From assembly GCA_910587895.1 (NCBI GenBank), contig CAJUOE010000047.1:1-24136 (forward strand): 24,136 nucleotides of DNA, in the 5' to 3' direction. Position 1 is the first letter of the stretch. The number at the start of each line of letters is the position of its first letter. The notes below the pieces were generated by a model. The model saw only the letters and a program-made list of their open reading frames with translations. It ran no database searches and was not told the DNA's origin. Shown here one piece after another: positions 14,985 through 22,370 of the stretch. Both the position numbers and the translations under genes were made by a program. This DNA comes from an uncultured Lachnospiraceae bacterium (GTDB taxonomy: Bacteria > Bacillota > Clostridia > Lachnospirales > Lachnospiraceae).

Positions 14985-15016
14985 TTGACAAAACAGAACT
15001 TCTGTGCTAGTATAAT
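14985..15016 (+). promoter_or_regulatory. Promoter with a 20-nt spacer and internal dyad
   Basis: TTGACA (14985-14990) and TATAAT (15011-15016) are both consensus, but the spacer is 20 nt rather than 17. The palindrome ACAGAA-C-TTCTGT (14993-15005) lies inside the spacer. Overlong spacers with a central dyad are typical of promoters twisted into shape by MerR-family activators. No MerR gene is in the window. Confidence 0.65.
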
Positions 15017-15049
15017 ACCATATAGTTAGTTAAAACTAACTATATGGTA
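15016..15049 (+). promoter_or_regulatory. 34-bp perfect palindrome at the transcription start
   Basis: Two 16-base arms (15016-15031 and 15034-15049, beginning TACCATATAG) are exact reverse complements around AA. The palindrome begins at the last base of the -10 box, so it covers the likely start of transcription. A bound dimer would block the promoter; as RNA it would make a 5'-terminal hairpin. Confidence 0.7.
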
Positions 15050-15050
15050 C

Positions 15051-15142
15051 ATTGTCAGTTTACCAATAATTCTATATCTCTAGGTTATTACAGATTTCGC
15101 TTACTTTTCTCAAGGTGGGCGATGACGTAATAACCTGACAAT
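15051..15142 (+). promoter_or_regulatory. Structured leader of the 15164 gene
   Basis: The 3' arm GTAATAACCTGACAAT (15127-15142) is complementary to two separate upstream parts, ATTGTCAG (15051-15058) and AGGTTATTAC (15082-15091). This could give a long bulged stem or two competing pairings. It ends 21 nt before the ATG. I recognise no riboswitch class. Attenuation, or a second protein-binding dyad, is possible. Confidence 0.45.
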
Positions 15143-15163
15143 TTTATTAAGGGAGGTATAGAG

Positions 15164-15796
15164 ATGCGAGTAATTCAATACCCAGTAACACTGATAGGCG
15201 GTTACAGCCTTTATAACCACTCGGATGTCACAAATCCAGAGAGCGATGATGGCCATCCCGGATATCCCGGTATTCGGATGAGTGTCATAGAGGATGCTAC
15301 CTTATCTGAAGTGGTTAATGCTTTTCACCTTGCTCCAATTGGCATGGATGATAACTTGGATTTCATAGAGCATTTTCGCCAAGCCCTGCTGGGCGAGGGG
15401 ACGCGTTGGAAAATTGTTCATGTCGTCATAGACTATAATACGGTTAAGCTGCAGTTTGCCAGTGAATACTATTACGAAGAGCACTATCGGCTGTTCAACG
15501 AGACGGATACGAGCAAGATGAGCAATGAGGAGGAAAGCAAGTTCATCGACAGCCTGCCACAGTATATCGGTTATGCTGAGATTGAGGCGGATACACTGCG
15601 GCAAGTAGGCTTGCGGTTCGAGGTTTTACCTTATGGAGACCGCTGGCACAGTGACGTTGTAGATGTATCCTTGTCTCAGACTGGTCCGGTTACGGTAACC
15701 GAATATGACGGATGCATAAAGCGTGTATTTGAAATTCGGAGATTTCTGGCAGAAGAATATGATCGATATCCGGCTATTGTGACTGAATACATGTAG
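15164..15796 (+). CDS. Unknown acidic cytosolic protein, 210 residues
   Basis: No family is recognised. The sequence (MRVIQYPVTLIGGYSLYNHS at the start) has no signal peptide, membrane helix, Cys cluster or nucleotide-binding loop. The N-terminal half alternates beta-like and helix segments (NLDFIEHFRQALLGEGTRW, KIVHVVIDYNTVKLQFASEY). The middle is very acidic (ETDTSKMSNEEESKF), and the C-terminal half is again beta-rich (VDVSLSQTGPVTVTEYDG) before a last helix. The ATG follows AAGGGAGGTATAGAG. It is the only gene directly behind the 20-nt-spacer promoter and 34-bp palindrome, so it is probably tightly controlled. It ends in its own terminator, separating it from the membrane-protein pair downstream. 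Confidence 0.7.
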   Translation: MRVIQYPVTLIGGYSLYNHSDVTNPESDDGHPGYPGIRMSVIEDATLSEVVNAFHLAPIGMDDNLDFIEHFRQALLGEGTRWKIVHVVIDYNTVKLQFASEYYYEEHYRLFNETDTSKMSNEEESKFIDSLPQYIGYAEIEADTLRQVGLRFEVLPYGDRWHSDVVDVSLSQTGPVTVTEYDGCIKRVFEIRRFLAEEYDRYPAIVTEYM

Positions 15797-15815
15797 AAAG
15801 ATTGGTAAGCGCCCT

Positions 15816-15842
15816 AAAAGCCGCGGATTGCCCGTGGCTTTT
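15816..15842 (+). terminator. Rho-independent terminator of the 15164 gene
   Basis: AAAAGCCGCGG (15816-15826) pairs with CCGTGGCTTTT (15832-15842) with one G-U and a 5-nt loop; TTTT is part of the arm and CTATTT follows. Confidence 0.8.
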
Positions 15843-15846
15843 CTAT

Positions 15847-15875
15847 TTGTGCTGATATGTATTTTATGTTATACT
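15847..15875 (+). promoter_or_regulatory. Extended -10 promoter of the two-gene membrane unit
   Basis: TTGTGC (15847-15852), a 17-nt spacer and TATACT (15870-15875) with TGT just before it (extended -10). It lies 37 nt ahead of the ATG at 15913 and just after the upstream terminator. No operator dyad is seen. Confidence 0.55.
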
Positions 15876-15912
15876 ATTGCCATGATTTGACTTTGTTGGA
15901 GGGTGAGTATAG

Positions 15913-17103
15913 ATGTCTGAACTGGAATCTTCAGCACTAAAGGAGTTTAAGAAAACCATACGCAGTATTCGTAGTTCAAGTGATTATCCTAGGTCTATTA
16001 CCGCGGTTAAGAAAAAAATGGGATTGCCAGACTCCACAAAGGAGGTCGAAATAGAGGCTCTATTGATTCATGCGACTAGGGAGCAATTTGGCGAAAGCCT
16101 CGATGCTGATATGGTATTGATGGCGCTTGGTCTGTTAAAAGGGTTTGATAATCATCGTAATCGTTCAGAAAATCGAAGCGGTAAAACCCTTGTTACGGAA
16201 CGTCGCAAAATGTTTCTTAAAATGAGCAGTTATGTCGCGGACAGGCATAACCATAATAATGAGTGTCGCGTGAGATACTACAAGTCTTATGAAGAATTAG
16301 AGGCGGCTGGCGAAAACGCTATTAAAGCTGTTGTTAGCGCTTTGGGCAGTGATGATGGGGACGATATTGATGAAGTTGCCAAACATCTTTATAGCAAAAA
16401 GAGCATAATCGATGAGTATTTGAACGAAGCAAAAAAATACCTGATTTATGATAAAAAGGGCAATATTGTAGATGTAAAATTACAAGAACTCAAGAATATT
16501 CGGCAAGAACCTACAGATGATGATAATGGGAATGACCCTATTGACCCAAAACCTCCAGAGCCGCCAATACCTATATCTGATGATCCGCCCGATATTCCGC
16601 TGGAACTACCCAAAACAGCAGTCTGGCTAAAAGTTGCAGCTGCCGTGTTGATAGTATCAGTATTCGCTTTGGCAATTATCGGGATTGGAGGTATTATCAC
16701 TGCACAAAAAGCAATTTCGTTGGCTATGGAAGATTCAAAAGTAAATCAGAAACCATACAGTATTAAGTTTCGGAATCCAGATGAGTGGCTCCCTTTCGGA
16801 AAAAGTTATTATTTAACAGTAGAGCCAAAACCGAGCGATGGCACGCTGGAAGGGCTAAGATGTGAAAGTAAAAATCCTGATATTATAGAAATATTGTCTG
16901 AGCCAGAATTACATATTCAAGCTATTGAAGAGTCGGAAGACAGCAAAGAATGCAATGTCCGCATAAAAGCATATATGTCATATGACAAGAATATTAAAGA
17001 TGAGATGACTGTACATGTAATAAAAGACGGGCAGAACGAATCTACGGGCGAGGGTGAACTTGATGACAAGACGCCTGGCGATTCCAGCCAGAGAGTCAAC
17101 TAA
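15913..17103 (+). CDS. Single-pass membrane protein with large cytosolic N-domain
   Basis: No family is recognised for this 396-residue protein. Residues 1-200 form a charged, helix-rich domain with no signal peptide (SALKEFKKTIRSIRSSSDYP, then LLIHATREQFGESLDADMVL). Next is a Pro/Asp-rich linker (PIDPKPPEPPIPISDDPPD, about 214-233). One membrane helix follows (about 241-270, AAAVLIVSVFALAIIGIGG), then about 125 residues predicted outside, with a beta-rich part (YYLTVEPKPSDGTLEGLRCE) and an acidic tail. Topology: N-domain inside, C-domain outside. This layout suits a signal or anchor protein joining an outside event to an inside effector; the role is inference. The start follows TTGGAGGGTGAGTATAG. 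The DUF11 gene begins 24 nt later, so the pair probably works together. Confidence 0.7.
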   Translation: MSELESSALKEFKKTIRSIRSSSDYPRSITAVKKKMGLPDSTKEVEIEALLIHATREQFGESLDADMVLMALGLLKGFDNHRNRSENRSGKTLVTERRKMFLKMSSYVADRHNHNNECRVRYYKSYEELEAAGENAIKAVVSALGSDDGDDIDEVAKHLYSKKSIIDEYLNEAKKYLIYDKKGNIVDVKLQELKNIRQEPTDDDNGNDPIDPKPPEPPIPISDDPPDIPLELPKTAVWLKVAAAVLIVSVFALAIIGIGGIITAQKAISLAMEDSKVNQKPYSIKFRNPDEWLPFGKSYYLTVEPKPSDGTLEGLRCESKNPDIIEILSEPELHIQAIEESEDSKECNVRIKAYMSYDKNIKDEMTVHVIKDGQNESTGEGELDDKTPGDSSQRVN

Positions 17104-17127
17104 CACGGTTATTAAGGAGGAGACTGT

Positions 17128-18432
17128 ATGAAAATTTCCAATATAACCTCTTCAATGAGGTTTGGCATATTGACCGTTGCCCTGTCCGTTCTATTGGCCC
17201 CTATAACAGTTTTTGCTTGGGGTGACAACAGCGAAGATGGAAAAGGACGCCCGAGTTATACGATTGAAGAAATAAACAATGGAGCTATTGGTGCTACGTC
17301 AATTTCTGACGGCGAGAATTATAAAAACAGCCCAAATTATCCAGGCCAGATTATCTTCAATACGATTTCTGACAGCACGATTGGTAGTGAAAAAAATTTC
17401 GTTGGCGCGAGGGAATGTATCTTACTTAAGGATGGAAGCTGGGAGGGTGCTACTAAAGATACTGTCTGGAATGGAAACGATATTACAGTTGAAGACGGAA
17501 AATACTACATTATTCGTCTATATGTACACAATAATAATCCAAATGGCGAAGACGCCGTAGCAGAAAATACTCGCGTGTCTTTCAGCATACCGGCTGATTA
17601 TGACGTAGAAAACAAACGCATCCAGGTCAATGGGTTTATTGACTCCTCAAATGCGACTCCATCAGAATACTGGGACTATGTAAATTTCAACAGCGAGATA
17701 CCGTTCCACCTTGAGTTTATCAACAATTCCGGGTTGCTTGAGAATAATGGCATCGGTTTAGGTGGCTTGATTCTGAGCGATGATGTGGTGAAAACCAAAA
17801 GCGGCGGTGTTCTAATAGGTTATGATGCGCTTGATGGGAGAATTCCAGGCTGTTATCAATACGCTAACTATGTAACGGTAAAAGTTCGGGCTATATTTGA
17901 TTACGAATTTACTATAGAGAATCAAGTCCGTCTTGCCGGTACCAAAGAATGGTCAAAGACTATTGAAGCCAAAGTTGGTGACAAAGTTGAGTTTCTCATC
18001 CAGTATAAGAACACTAGCGATTTACGCCAAGCTGGTGTAGCCATTAAAGATACTATGCCATCCAATTTGCGCTACATTCCAGGTTCGACTACTCTCAAGA
18101 ATGCTAGCCATCCAAAGGGTGATAGAATTGTCGATGACTATCTCGTCACTACTGGTCTTAGAATCGGTAACTACGGCCCAGGCGCAAATGCTTACCTTAC
18201 ATTTACCGCCGAAGTAGTTGATGAGGATTTGGCAGAAGGTTCGAACACGCTTGTCAATTGGGTACAGGTTGGTGTAGTGGGTACGACCATTACGGATTAT
18301 GCTCGTGTAATTCTATATAAAGAACCCTTGTGGTTTAAGATAATATCAATTACGCTCTTCATTCCGATTATAATCTGCTTAATAGCTATCGCAATATTAC
18401 AATACATGGGTCATAAAAAACGACATTCGTAA
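17128..18432 (+). CDS. Surface protein with DUF11-like repeat and C-terminal membrane anchor
   Basis: The 434-residue protein has a signal peptide (hydrophobic about 13-29, cleavage near VFA-WG). A large beta-rich ectodomain follows. Its N-terminal part (about 31-260) includes VENTRVSFSIPADYDV, similar to actin-like/DUF11 'artificial' Ig folds. The second part (about 285-395), with AKVGDKVEFLIQYKNTSD, IKDTMPSNLRYIPGST and TVEAKV-like strands, is DUF11-like. A membrane helix (about 404-428) and the basic end HKKRHS anchor it. The start follows AAGGAGGAGACTGT. It should sit on the outer face of the membrane next to the single-pass protein at 15913. DUF11 domains are common in surface and adhesion proteins. 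The specific function is unknown. Confidence 0.75.
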   Translation: MKISNITSSMRFGILTVALSVLLAPITVFAWGDNSEDGKGRPSYTIEEINNGAIGATSISDGENYKNSPNYPGQIIFNTISDSTIGSEKNFVGARECILLKDGSWEGATKDTVWNGNDITVEDGKYYIIRLYVHNNNPNGEDAVAENTRVSFSIPADYDVENKRIQVNGFIDSSNATPSEYWDYVNFNSEIPFHLEFINNSGLLENNGIGLGGLILSDDVVKTKSGGVLIGYDALDGRIPGCYQYANYVTVKVRAIFDYEFTIENQVRLAGTKEWSKTIEAKVGDKVEFLIQYKNTSDLRQAGVAIKDTMPSNLRYIPGSTTLKNASHPKGDRIVDDYLVTTGLRIGNYGPGANAYLTFTAEVVDEDLAEGSNTLVNWVQVGVVGTTITDYARVILYKEPLWFKIISITLFIPIIICLIAIAILQYMGHKKRHS

Positions 18433-18461
18433 ACTTTATTTATCAGAGAACACTTTTACAG

Positions 18462-18484
18462 AGAGATGCTTTCATGGCATCTCT
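18462..18484 (+). terminator. Rho-independent terminator of the membrane-protein pair
   Basis: AGAGATGC (18462-18469) and GCATCTCT (18477-18484) are perfect complements with a 7-nt loop, followed by TTTTCTC. It lies 30 nt after the stop of the DUF11 gene. DNA beyond this point is richer in G+C and belongs to the transfer module. Confidence 0.85.
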
Positions 18485-18650
18485 TTTTCTCTATCCAAAT
18501 ACCGTTCCGTATTTCTCCGTTATAAAAATTTCTAAAAAATTTTCTTCTTTCAGGTTAAATCCCATGTCTTCTCACTGACTACTAAGTGTAAGGGGATGAT
18601 TGCAATGTCTGATTATTCCCTTAACAAAAAACCAAAAAGGAGGAATTCTT

Positions 18651-18959
18651 ATGATTCACCAGAACCCAGAAACACATGACATCTACACAGGTGAAATTGT
18701 AGACCCCACGCCAGCCAGATGCAGGCTTGGCTCATTGCTCCCCAAACGTTCCGCAAGGGCTTTGATGGAGGACGCTGCATGGGCGGCCGGCAACAACCAT
18801 TGCCGGGCAATGGTTGCCAAGTCCGCTATGGAAGAGGCTGGGGCTTTGGCTTTTGCCGCTCAGCGCATTTCCTGCATGGCACCACAGGCAGCCGGAATCT
18901 GCCAGGAATTGCTGCAGGCTTACGGAGAAAGAGCCATGGACACGGTGAGGAGGTGGTGA
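18651..18959 (+). CDS. Small Ala-rich protein, unknown, transfer module
   Basis: A 102-residue cytosolic protein beginning MIHQNPETHDIYTGEIV. The rest is helical and Ala-rich (RSARALMEDAAWAAGNN, then HCRAMVAKSAMEEAGALAFA, CQELLQAYGERAMDTVRRW), looking like a small helical bundle. The ATG at 18651 is chosen because AAAAAGGAGGAATTCTT lies right before it; an in-frame start at 18600 lacks such a site. The next gene starts 2 nt after its stop, so they are co-translated. The family is not recognised. Context (MT-A70, coupling ATPase, relaxation protein) suggests an accessory protein of a conjugative or mobilisable element. Confidence 0.65.
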   Translation: MIHQNPETHDIYTGEIVDPTPARCRLGSLLPKRSARALMEDAAWAAGNNHCRAMVAKSAMEEAGALAFAAQRISCMAPQAAGICQELLQAYGERAMDTVRRW

Positions 18960-18961
18960 TT

Positions 18962-19186
18962 ATGGCACAGATTGCTATCCTGCTTGCTTTGAGCATTGTT
19001 CTGACGTTGTTAGTACTTTGTCTGGTTCTTTGCTACGGCGATTACCGGCAGCTGCGAAGGGAAAACGACCGTTATAACCGGATGATGCGTGACCAGCTCC
19101 AGCTGCAGCATGACAGTCTGGAGACTTATGAGGCTATGATATGTGAAGCCAGCTTTTATTCGAAAAACGATGAAGAGGCGGAATAG
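18962..19186 (+). CDS. Small single-pass membrane protein, 74 residues
   Basis: An N-terminal membrane helix (about 4-25, AILLALSIVLTLLVLCLVLC) is followed by a charged helical tail (YRQLRRENDRYNRMMRDQLQ...LETYEAMICEA), likely a short coiled coil in the cytoplasm. The ATG at 18962 follows GAGGAGGTGGTG, part of the end of the upstream gene. Size and design match small membrane accessory proteins of conjugation modules, but no family can be named. Confidence 0.6.
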   Translation: MAQIAILLALSIVLTLLVLCLVLCYGDYRQLRRENDRYNRMMRDQLQLQHDSLETYEAMICEASFYSKNDEEAE

Positions 19187-19309
19187 GCTATTGTCAACAC
19201 ATTCTTGACAAAACCACAACAGCGTTATTTATTACGCCTTAATTGACTTTTTACCCCTGTTCATGGGTGTCCGGCCGCTTTAAAAGTTTTAAGCATAACG
19301 ATTTTTATC

Positions 19310-19349
19310 TGGCGTGGTTTTGCGCTTAAATACCGTCAAAACCACGCCA
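19310..19349 (+). promoter_or_regulatory. 13-bp perfect inverted repeat ahead of the MT-A70 gene
   Basis: TGGCGTGGTTTTG (19310-19322) and CAAAACCACGCCA (19337-19349) are exact complements with a 14-nt spacer. It ends 20 nt before the ATG at 19370, just before the ribosome site AAAGAAAGGAAG. No T tract follows, so control of the methyltransferase gene (operator or leader hairpin) is likelier than termination. A second, smaller dyad TTGTCAA/TTGACAA is at about 19192-19212. Confidence 0.55.
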
Positions 19350-19369
19350 ACCAAAGAAAGGAAGATTAC

Positions 19370-19966
19370 ATGGATAAAACCATCAATAACGCAGAAAACA
19401 GAACCAACACGAAGAAACGCTATGGCACCCTGCTTATCGATCCGCCTTGGGATATTCAGCAACGGGGGAATTACGGGGCAATCCGGCACTATGATTTGAT
19501 GACGTTAGACCGTATTAAAGCCATGCCAATACAGGATCTGGCGGCCGACAACAGCCACTGCTGGCTTTGGGTGACCAATGCCACGCTCCGTCATGGCTTT
19601 GACGTTTTAGAAGGATGGGGGTTTACTCCGCGTTCCGTGTTTACATGGATCAAACTACGGATGGGGCTTGGTCATTACCTGAGAAACTGCACCGAGCATA
19701 TTTTACTTGGTTCACGCGGTAACGCGCCTGTGCGCTGCAGAAACCAGATTAACTTTGGAGTTTTCCCCGTGCAAGATCACTCGCACAAGCCTGAAGAAAT
19801 CCATAAAATTATTGAGCGGGTTTCTCCGCCGGATTACCTGGAATTATTCGCTAGGGGACGCACCCCCGGCTGGGATGTATGGGGCAATGAGATCGACAGC
19901 GACATTGTGATTCCGGGCTATCCTGTGCCGGAGTACAGTGACAAAGTGCCAAAAGGGGAGGTGTGA
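19370..19966 (+). CDS. MT-A70 family adenine-N6 DNA methyltransferase
   Basis: The 198-residue enzyme transfers methyl from S-adenosylmethionine to adenine in DNA, inferred from the family. The catalytic DPPW motif is at 24-27 (LLIDPPWDIQQRG). The rest fits MT-A70: AIRHYDLMTLDRIKAMPI, LWVTNATLRHGFDVLEGWGF, NCTEHILLGSRG, and the end RVSPPDYLELFARGRTPGW. Length is normal for phage and plasmid MT-A70 proteins. No restriction enzyme gene accompanies it, so it probably acts as an orphan methylase protecting or marking the element. The gene overlaps nothing but is followed after 3 nt by a TTG-start membrane gene, which ties it to the transfer operon. Confidence 0.88.
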   Translation: MDKTINNAENRTNTKKRYGTLLIDPPWDIQQRGNYGAIRHYDLMTLDRIKAMPIQDLAADNSHCWLWVTNATLRHGFDVLEGWGFTPRSVFTWIKLRMGLGHYLRNCTEHILLGSRGNAPVRCRNQINFGVFPVQDHSHKPEEIHKIIERVSPPDYLELFARGRTPGWDVWGNEIDSDIVIPGYPVPEYSDKVPKGEV

Positions 19967-19969
19967 TGC

Positions 19970-20173
19970 TTGGAACCGCCAAAACGGTTAATCAACAAAA
20001 TCTTAGAAACTGCCTTTATGCTGGCATTAAGCGCTTATCTCATAAAGTCTGCCGCATACTGGCTGCTCGAAGTTTGGCCGATACTACTTACCATTGCCAT
20101 CATCGCCGCCACCATCACCATCGGCTTCCGTATTTGGAGGCACAGGCATGACAAAGATTTGGGACAATGGTAG
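19970..20173 (+). CDS. Two-helix membrane protein, probable anchor for the coupling ATPase
   Basis: The 67-residue protein has two membrane helices (about 14-29 and 33-54) with short ends and a His/Arg-rich tail (WRHRHDKDLGQW). The start is TTG, placed 6 nt after AAGGGGAGGTG; the other frame here (GTG at 19963) overlaps without family-like features. Its last 26 nt overlap the start of the ATPase gene at 20148. VirD4-type coupling proteins normally carry two such helices at their own N-terminus, and the ATPase here has none. A separate anchor subunit is the natural reading, from position and topology only. Confidence 0.6.
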   Translation: MEPPKRLINKILETAFMLALSAYLIKSAAYWLLEVWPILLTIAIIAATITIGFRIWRHRHDKDLGQW

Positions 20174-22370
20174 GAAGCAAAAGAAATACAGGAAGGAGTG
20201 GGCATTCTTGAAGCATCAAATTGAAGACCTTGTCTGGCGCGAGCTGGTCTGGGCGAGACCTTATAAAACAGAAACTGTGTGGGAAGCCCTCTCACATTTG
20301 GCGGCGCTGTCGCCGCGAGGCGCAGTCATTTGGGAAGCGCGAAGCCGGAATGGAAAAATAAGCTACCTCATTGGAGCCGCTGCCAGATATATGAGAAACA
20401 TCGAGGAAGCGCTTAAAGCGCATGGCGACATCCGGTTCCATGAAGCCGGCGCAGGAAGGCGCGCTGCTGTTACGAATGCCCGGCAGCTAAAGGTTAGCCA
20501 TCCGGTGCTTTCCCTCAAAATTGGCATCACCGAAGCTGTCATTCGGGCAGGTCTGGCATCATTGACGGAGGATAAAGGCAGCATGGAAATAGTAGTGCAG
20601 ATTGTACTGGGGAGGGCTTATGCCCCCTCTCCAGTCCCGGCCAATCTTGCCGACCCAAACGCCACCTGGCTGCAGGTTTTACTTGGCGATGTGCAGAAAG
20701 CTTCGGCAGAAAGCCGCAAAACCGTCAAAGAGAAATCCGAACAGCATACGTTCCAAGCCACTGTACGCATCGGTGCAGCTGGAGAAAATACAAATTATCG
20801 GTTACGTAGCGTTATTAGCGCATTCAAAGTATTGGAAGCGGCGGGGGTGCGCATCCGGGAAGAAGCCGTAAAACCAACCGAGCTTAACGCCGCCCATGTG
20901 CCGTGGCATTTTCCATTGCAGCTGTCGGTAAAGGAGTTAGCTAATTTTCTACTGCTCCCCGCCGGAGAGGAAGAATTGCCTGGAACGCCGGGGCTTCATC
21001 CCAAACGAACTATGCCGCCTTATTGGTATCGCAATCCGACTAATCAGCAAAATGACCGCGGCTTCGCTGTCAGTATGGATGCAATAAACTCGAAACGTTT
21101 GAGCATTTCCCCGCGCGACAGTCTGGAACATTTACACCTGATTGGCCCGACGGGCAGCGGGAAGTCGACTGCCATGTTACACCTGATTCTGGCGGACATC
21201 GCTGCCGGGAGGAGCGTATTAGTTCTTGACCCCAAAGCTGACCTTGTCAACGACGTGCTAATTCGGGTGCCGGAGGAACGTGTGAAGGATGTGGTTATTA
21301 TTGACCCGTCCGATCCCTGCCCCTGTGGGTTCAACCCGCTGGCATTTAAGGATTATGGCAATCCCTCGTTAATTGCAGATGCGGTTTTATCAGTTCTTAA
21401 AGAAATCTTTAGTGATTGCTGGGGAATTTATACGCAAGATGTACTGACAGCAGCTCTGCTCACGTTAACGGATACAGAAAATTCTACACTATTGTGGCTA
21501 TTGCCACTACTGACCGATGAAGGCTTCCGATGCAGAATTACCAGCAAGGTTAAAGACCGTGTAGCTTTACGACCCTTTTGGGAACAGTTTGAGGCTCTGA
21601 GGGATACCGAGAAAAGGCAGCAAATAAGCCCTGTCCTCAACAAGCTACGGCAGCTGACTTTACGGCCGGGCCTTAGGAACATACTTGGGCAGGCAAAACC
21701 AAAGTTCTCACTGACAGATTTATTTTATAGGCGCAAGATTATCCTAATTCCTTTAAACCGCGGTTTAATCGGTTCAGACTCGGCGAAATTGTTAGGAAGC
21801 CTAATTGTCGGCTTAACTTGGACATTGGCTTTGTCGCGGGCGGGTATTCCAGCCGAGAAACGCCATATTGTAGAAATCTATATAGATGAGTTACAGGATT
21901 ACCTCAGCCTGCCAACTGATTTATCGGATGCATTGGCACAGGCGAGGGGTTTGGGTGTGGGGCTGACACTGGCGCACCAATACCGCGACCAACTGCCCAC
22001 TGGCATCCGCTCCGGGATAGATGCAAATGCCAGGAATAAGATAGTGTTCGGGCTAAACAGCCGGGATGCAAAGGACATGGCGGCAATGGCCCCAGAGCTT
22101 ACGGCGGAGGATTTTATGGCTCTGCCCCGCTACCAGATTTATACGTCATTCCAGTGCAATGGTAAGAACACTGGATGGATACAGGGCAAAACCCTGCCGC
22201 CACCGCCAGCTGTGAGGGATGCCGCTGATCTAAAAGCTAAAAGCCAGGCAACCTACGGCATGCCTGCAGGACAGGTTGAAGAGGAATATCTCAGCATGTT
22301 TGCTACAAATAACACCGTCGCTGAGGAAAATCCCAGCGACATTAACATCGGAAGGAAGAAAAGACCATGA
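20148..22370 (+). CDS. VirD4/HerA-like coupling ATPase (type IV secretion coupling protein)
   Basis: The 740-residue DNA-pumping ATPase has Walker A GPTGSGKST (about 332-340), LVLDPKADLVNDV after it, Walker B IYIDELQDYL (about 578-587) and LTLAHQY (sensor). All are typical of TraG/VirD4/HerA-like enzymes that carry DNA to a conjugation pore. No N-terminal membrane helix is visible; the start MTKIWDNGRKQKKYRKEW is basic. I chose the ATG at 20148, with GGAGG at 20132-20136, over an in-frame start 54 nt upstream in Pro/Ser-rich sequence. The stop overlaps the next gene's start (ATGA at 22367), so translation is coupled. The preceding small membrane protein probably anchors it. Confidence 0.8.
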   Translation: MTKIWDNGRKQKKYRKEWAFLKHQIEDLVWRELVWARPYKTETVWEALSHLAALSPRGAVIWEARSRNGKISYLIGAAARYMRNIEEALKAHGDIRFHEAGAGRRAAVTNARQLKVSHPVLSLKIGITEAVIRAGLASLTEDKGSMEIVVQIVLGRAYAPSPVPANLADPNATWLQVLLGDVQKASAESRKTVKEKSEQHTFQATVRIGAAGENTNYRLRSVISAFKVLEAAGVRIREEAVKPTELNAAHVPWHFPLQLSVKELANFLLLPAGEEELPGTPGLHPKRTMPPYWYRNPTNQQNDRGFAVSMDAINSKRLSISPRDSLEHLHLIGPTGSGKSTAMLHLILADIAAGRSVLVLDPKADLVNDVLIRVPEERVKDVVIIDPSDPCPCGFNPLAFKDYGNPSLIADAVLSVLKEIFSDCWGIYTQDVLTAALLTLTDTENSTLLWLLPLLTDEGFRCRITSKVKDRVALRPFWEQFEALRDTEKRQQISPVLNKLRQLTLRPGLRNILGQAKPKFSLTDLFYRRKIILIPLNRGLIGSDSAKLLGSLIVGLTWTLALSRAGIPAEKRHIVEIYIDELQDYLSLPTDLSDALAQARGLGVGLTLAHQYRDQLPTGIRSGIDANARNKIVFGLNSRDAKDMAAMAPELTAEDFMALPRYQIYTSFQCNGKNTGWIQGKTLPPPPAVRDAADLKAKSQATYGMPAGQVEEEYLSMFATNNTVAEENPSDINIGRKKRP

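Noticed and set aside
18605..18679. 24-residue leader peptide overlapping the 18651 gene
   Set aside because: It has a purine-rich site and overlaps the next start, but its composition is simply what results from the downstream ribosome site; no independent support.
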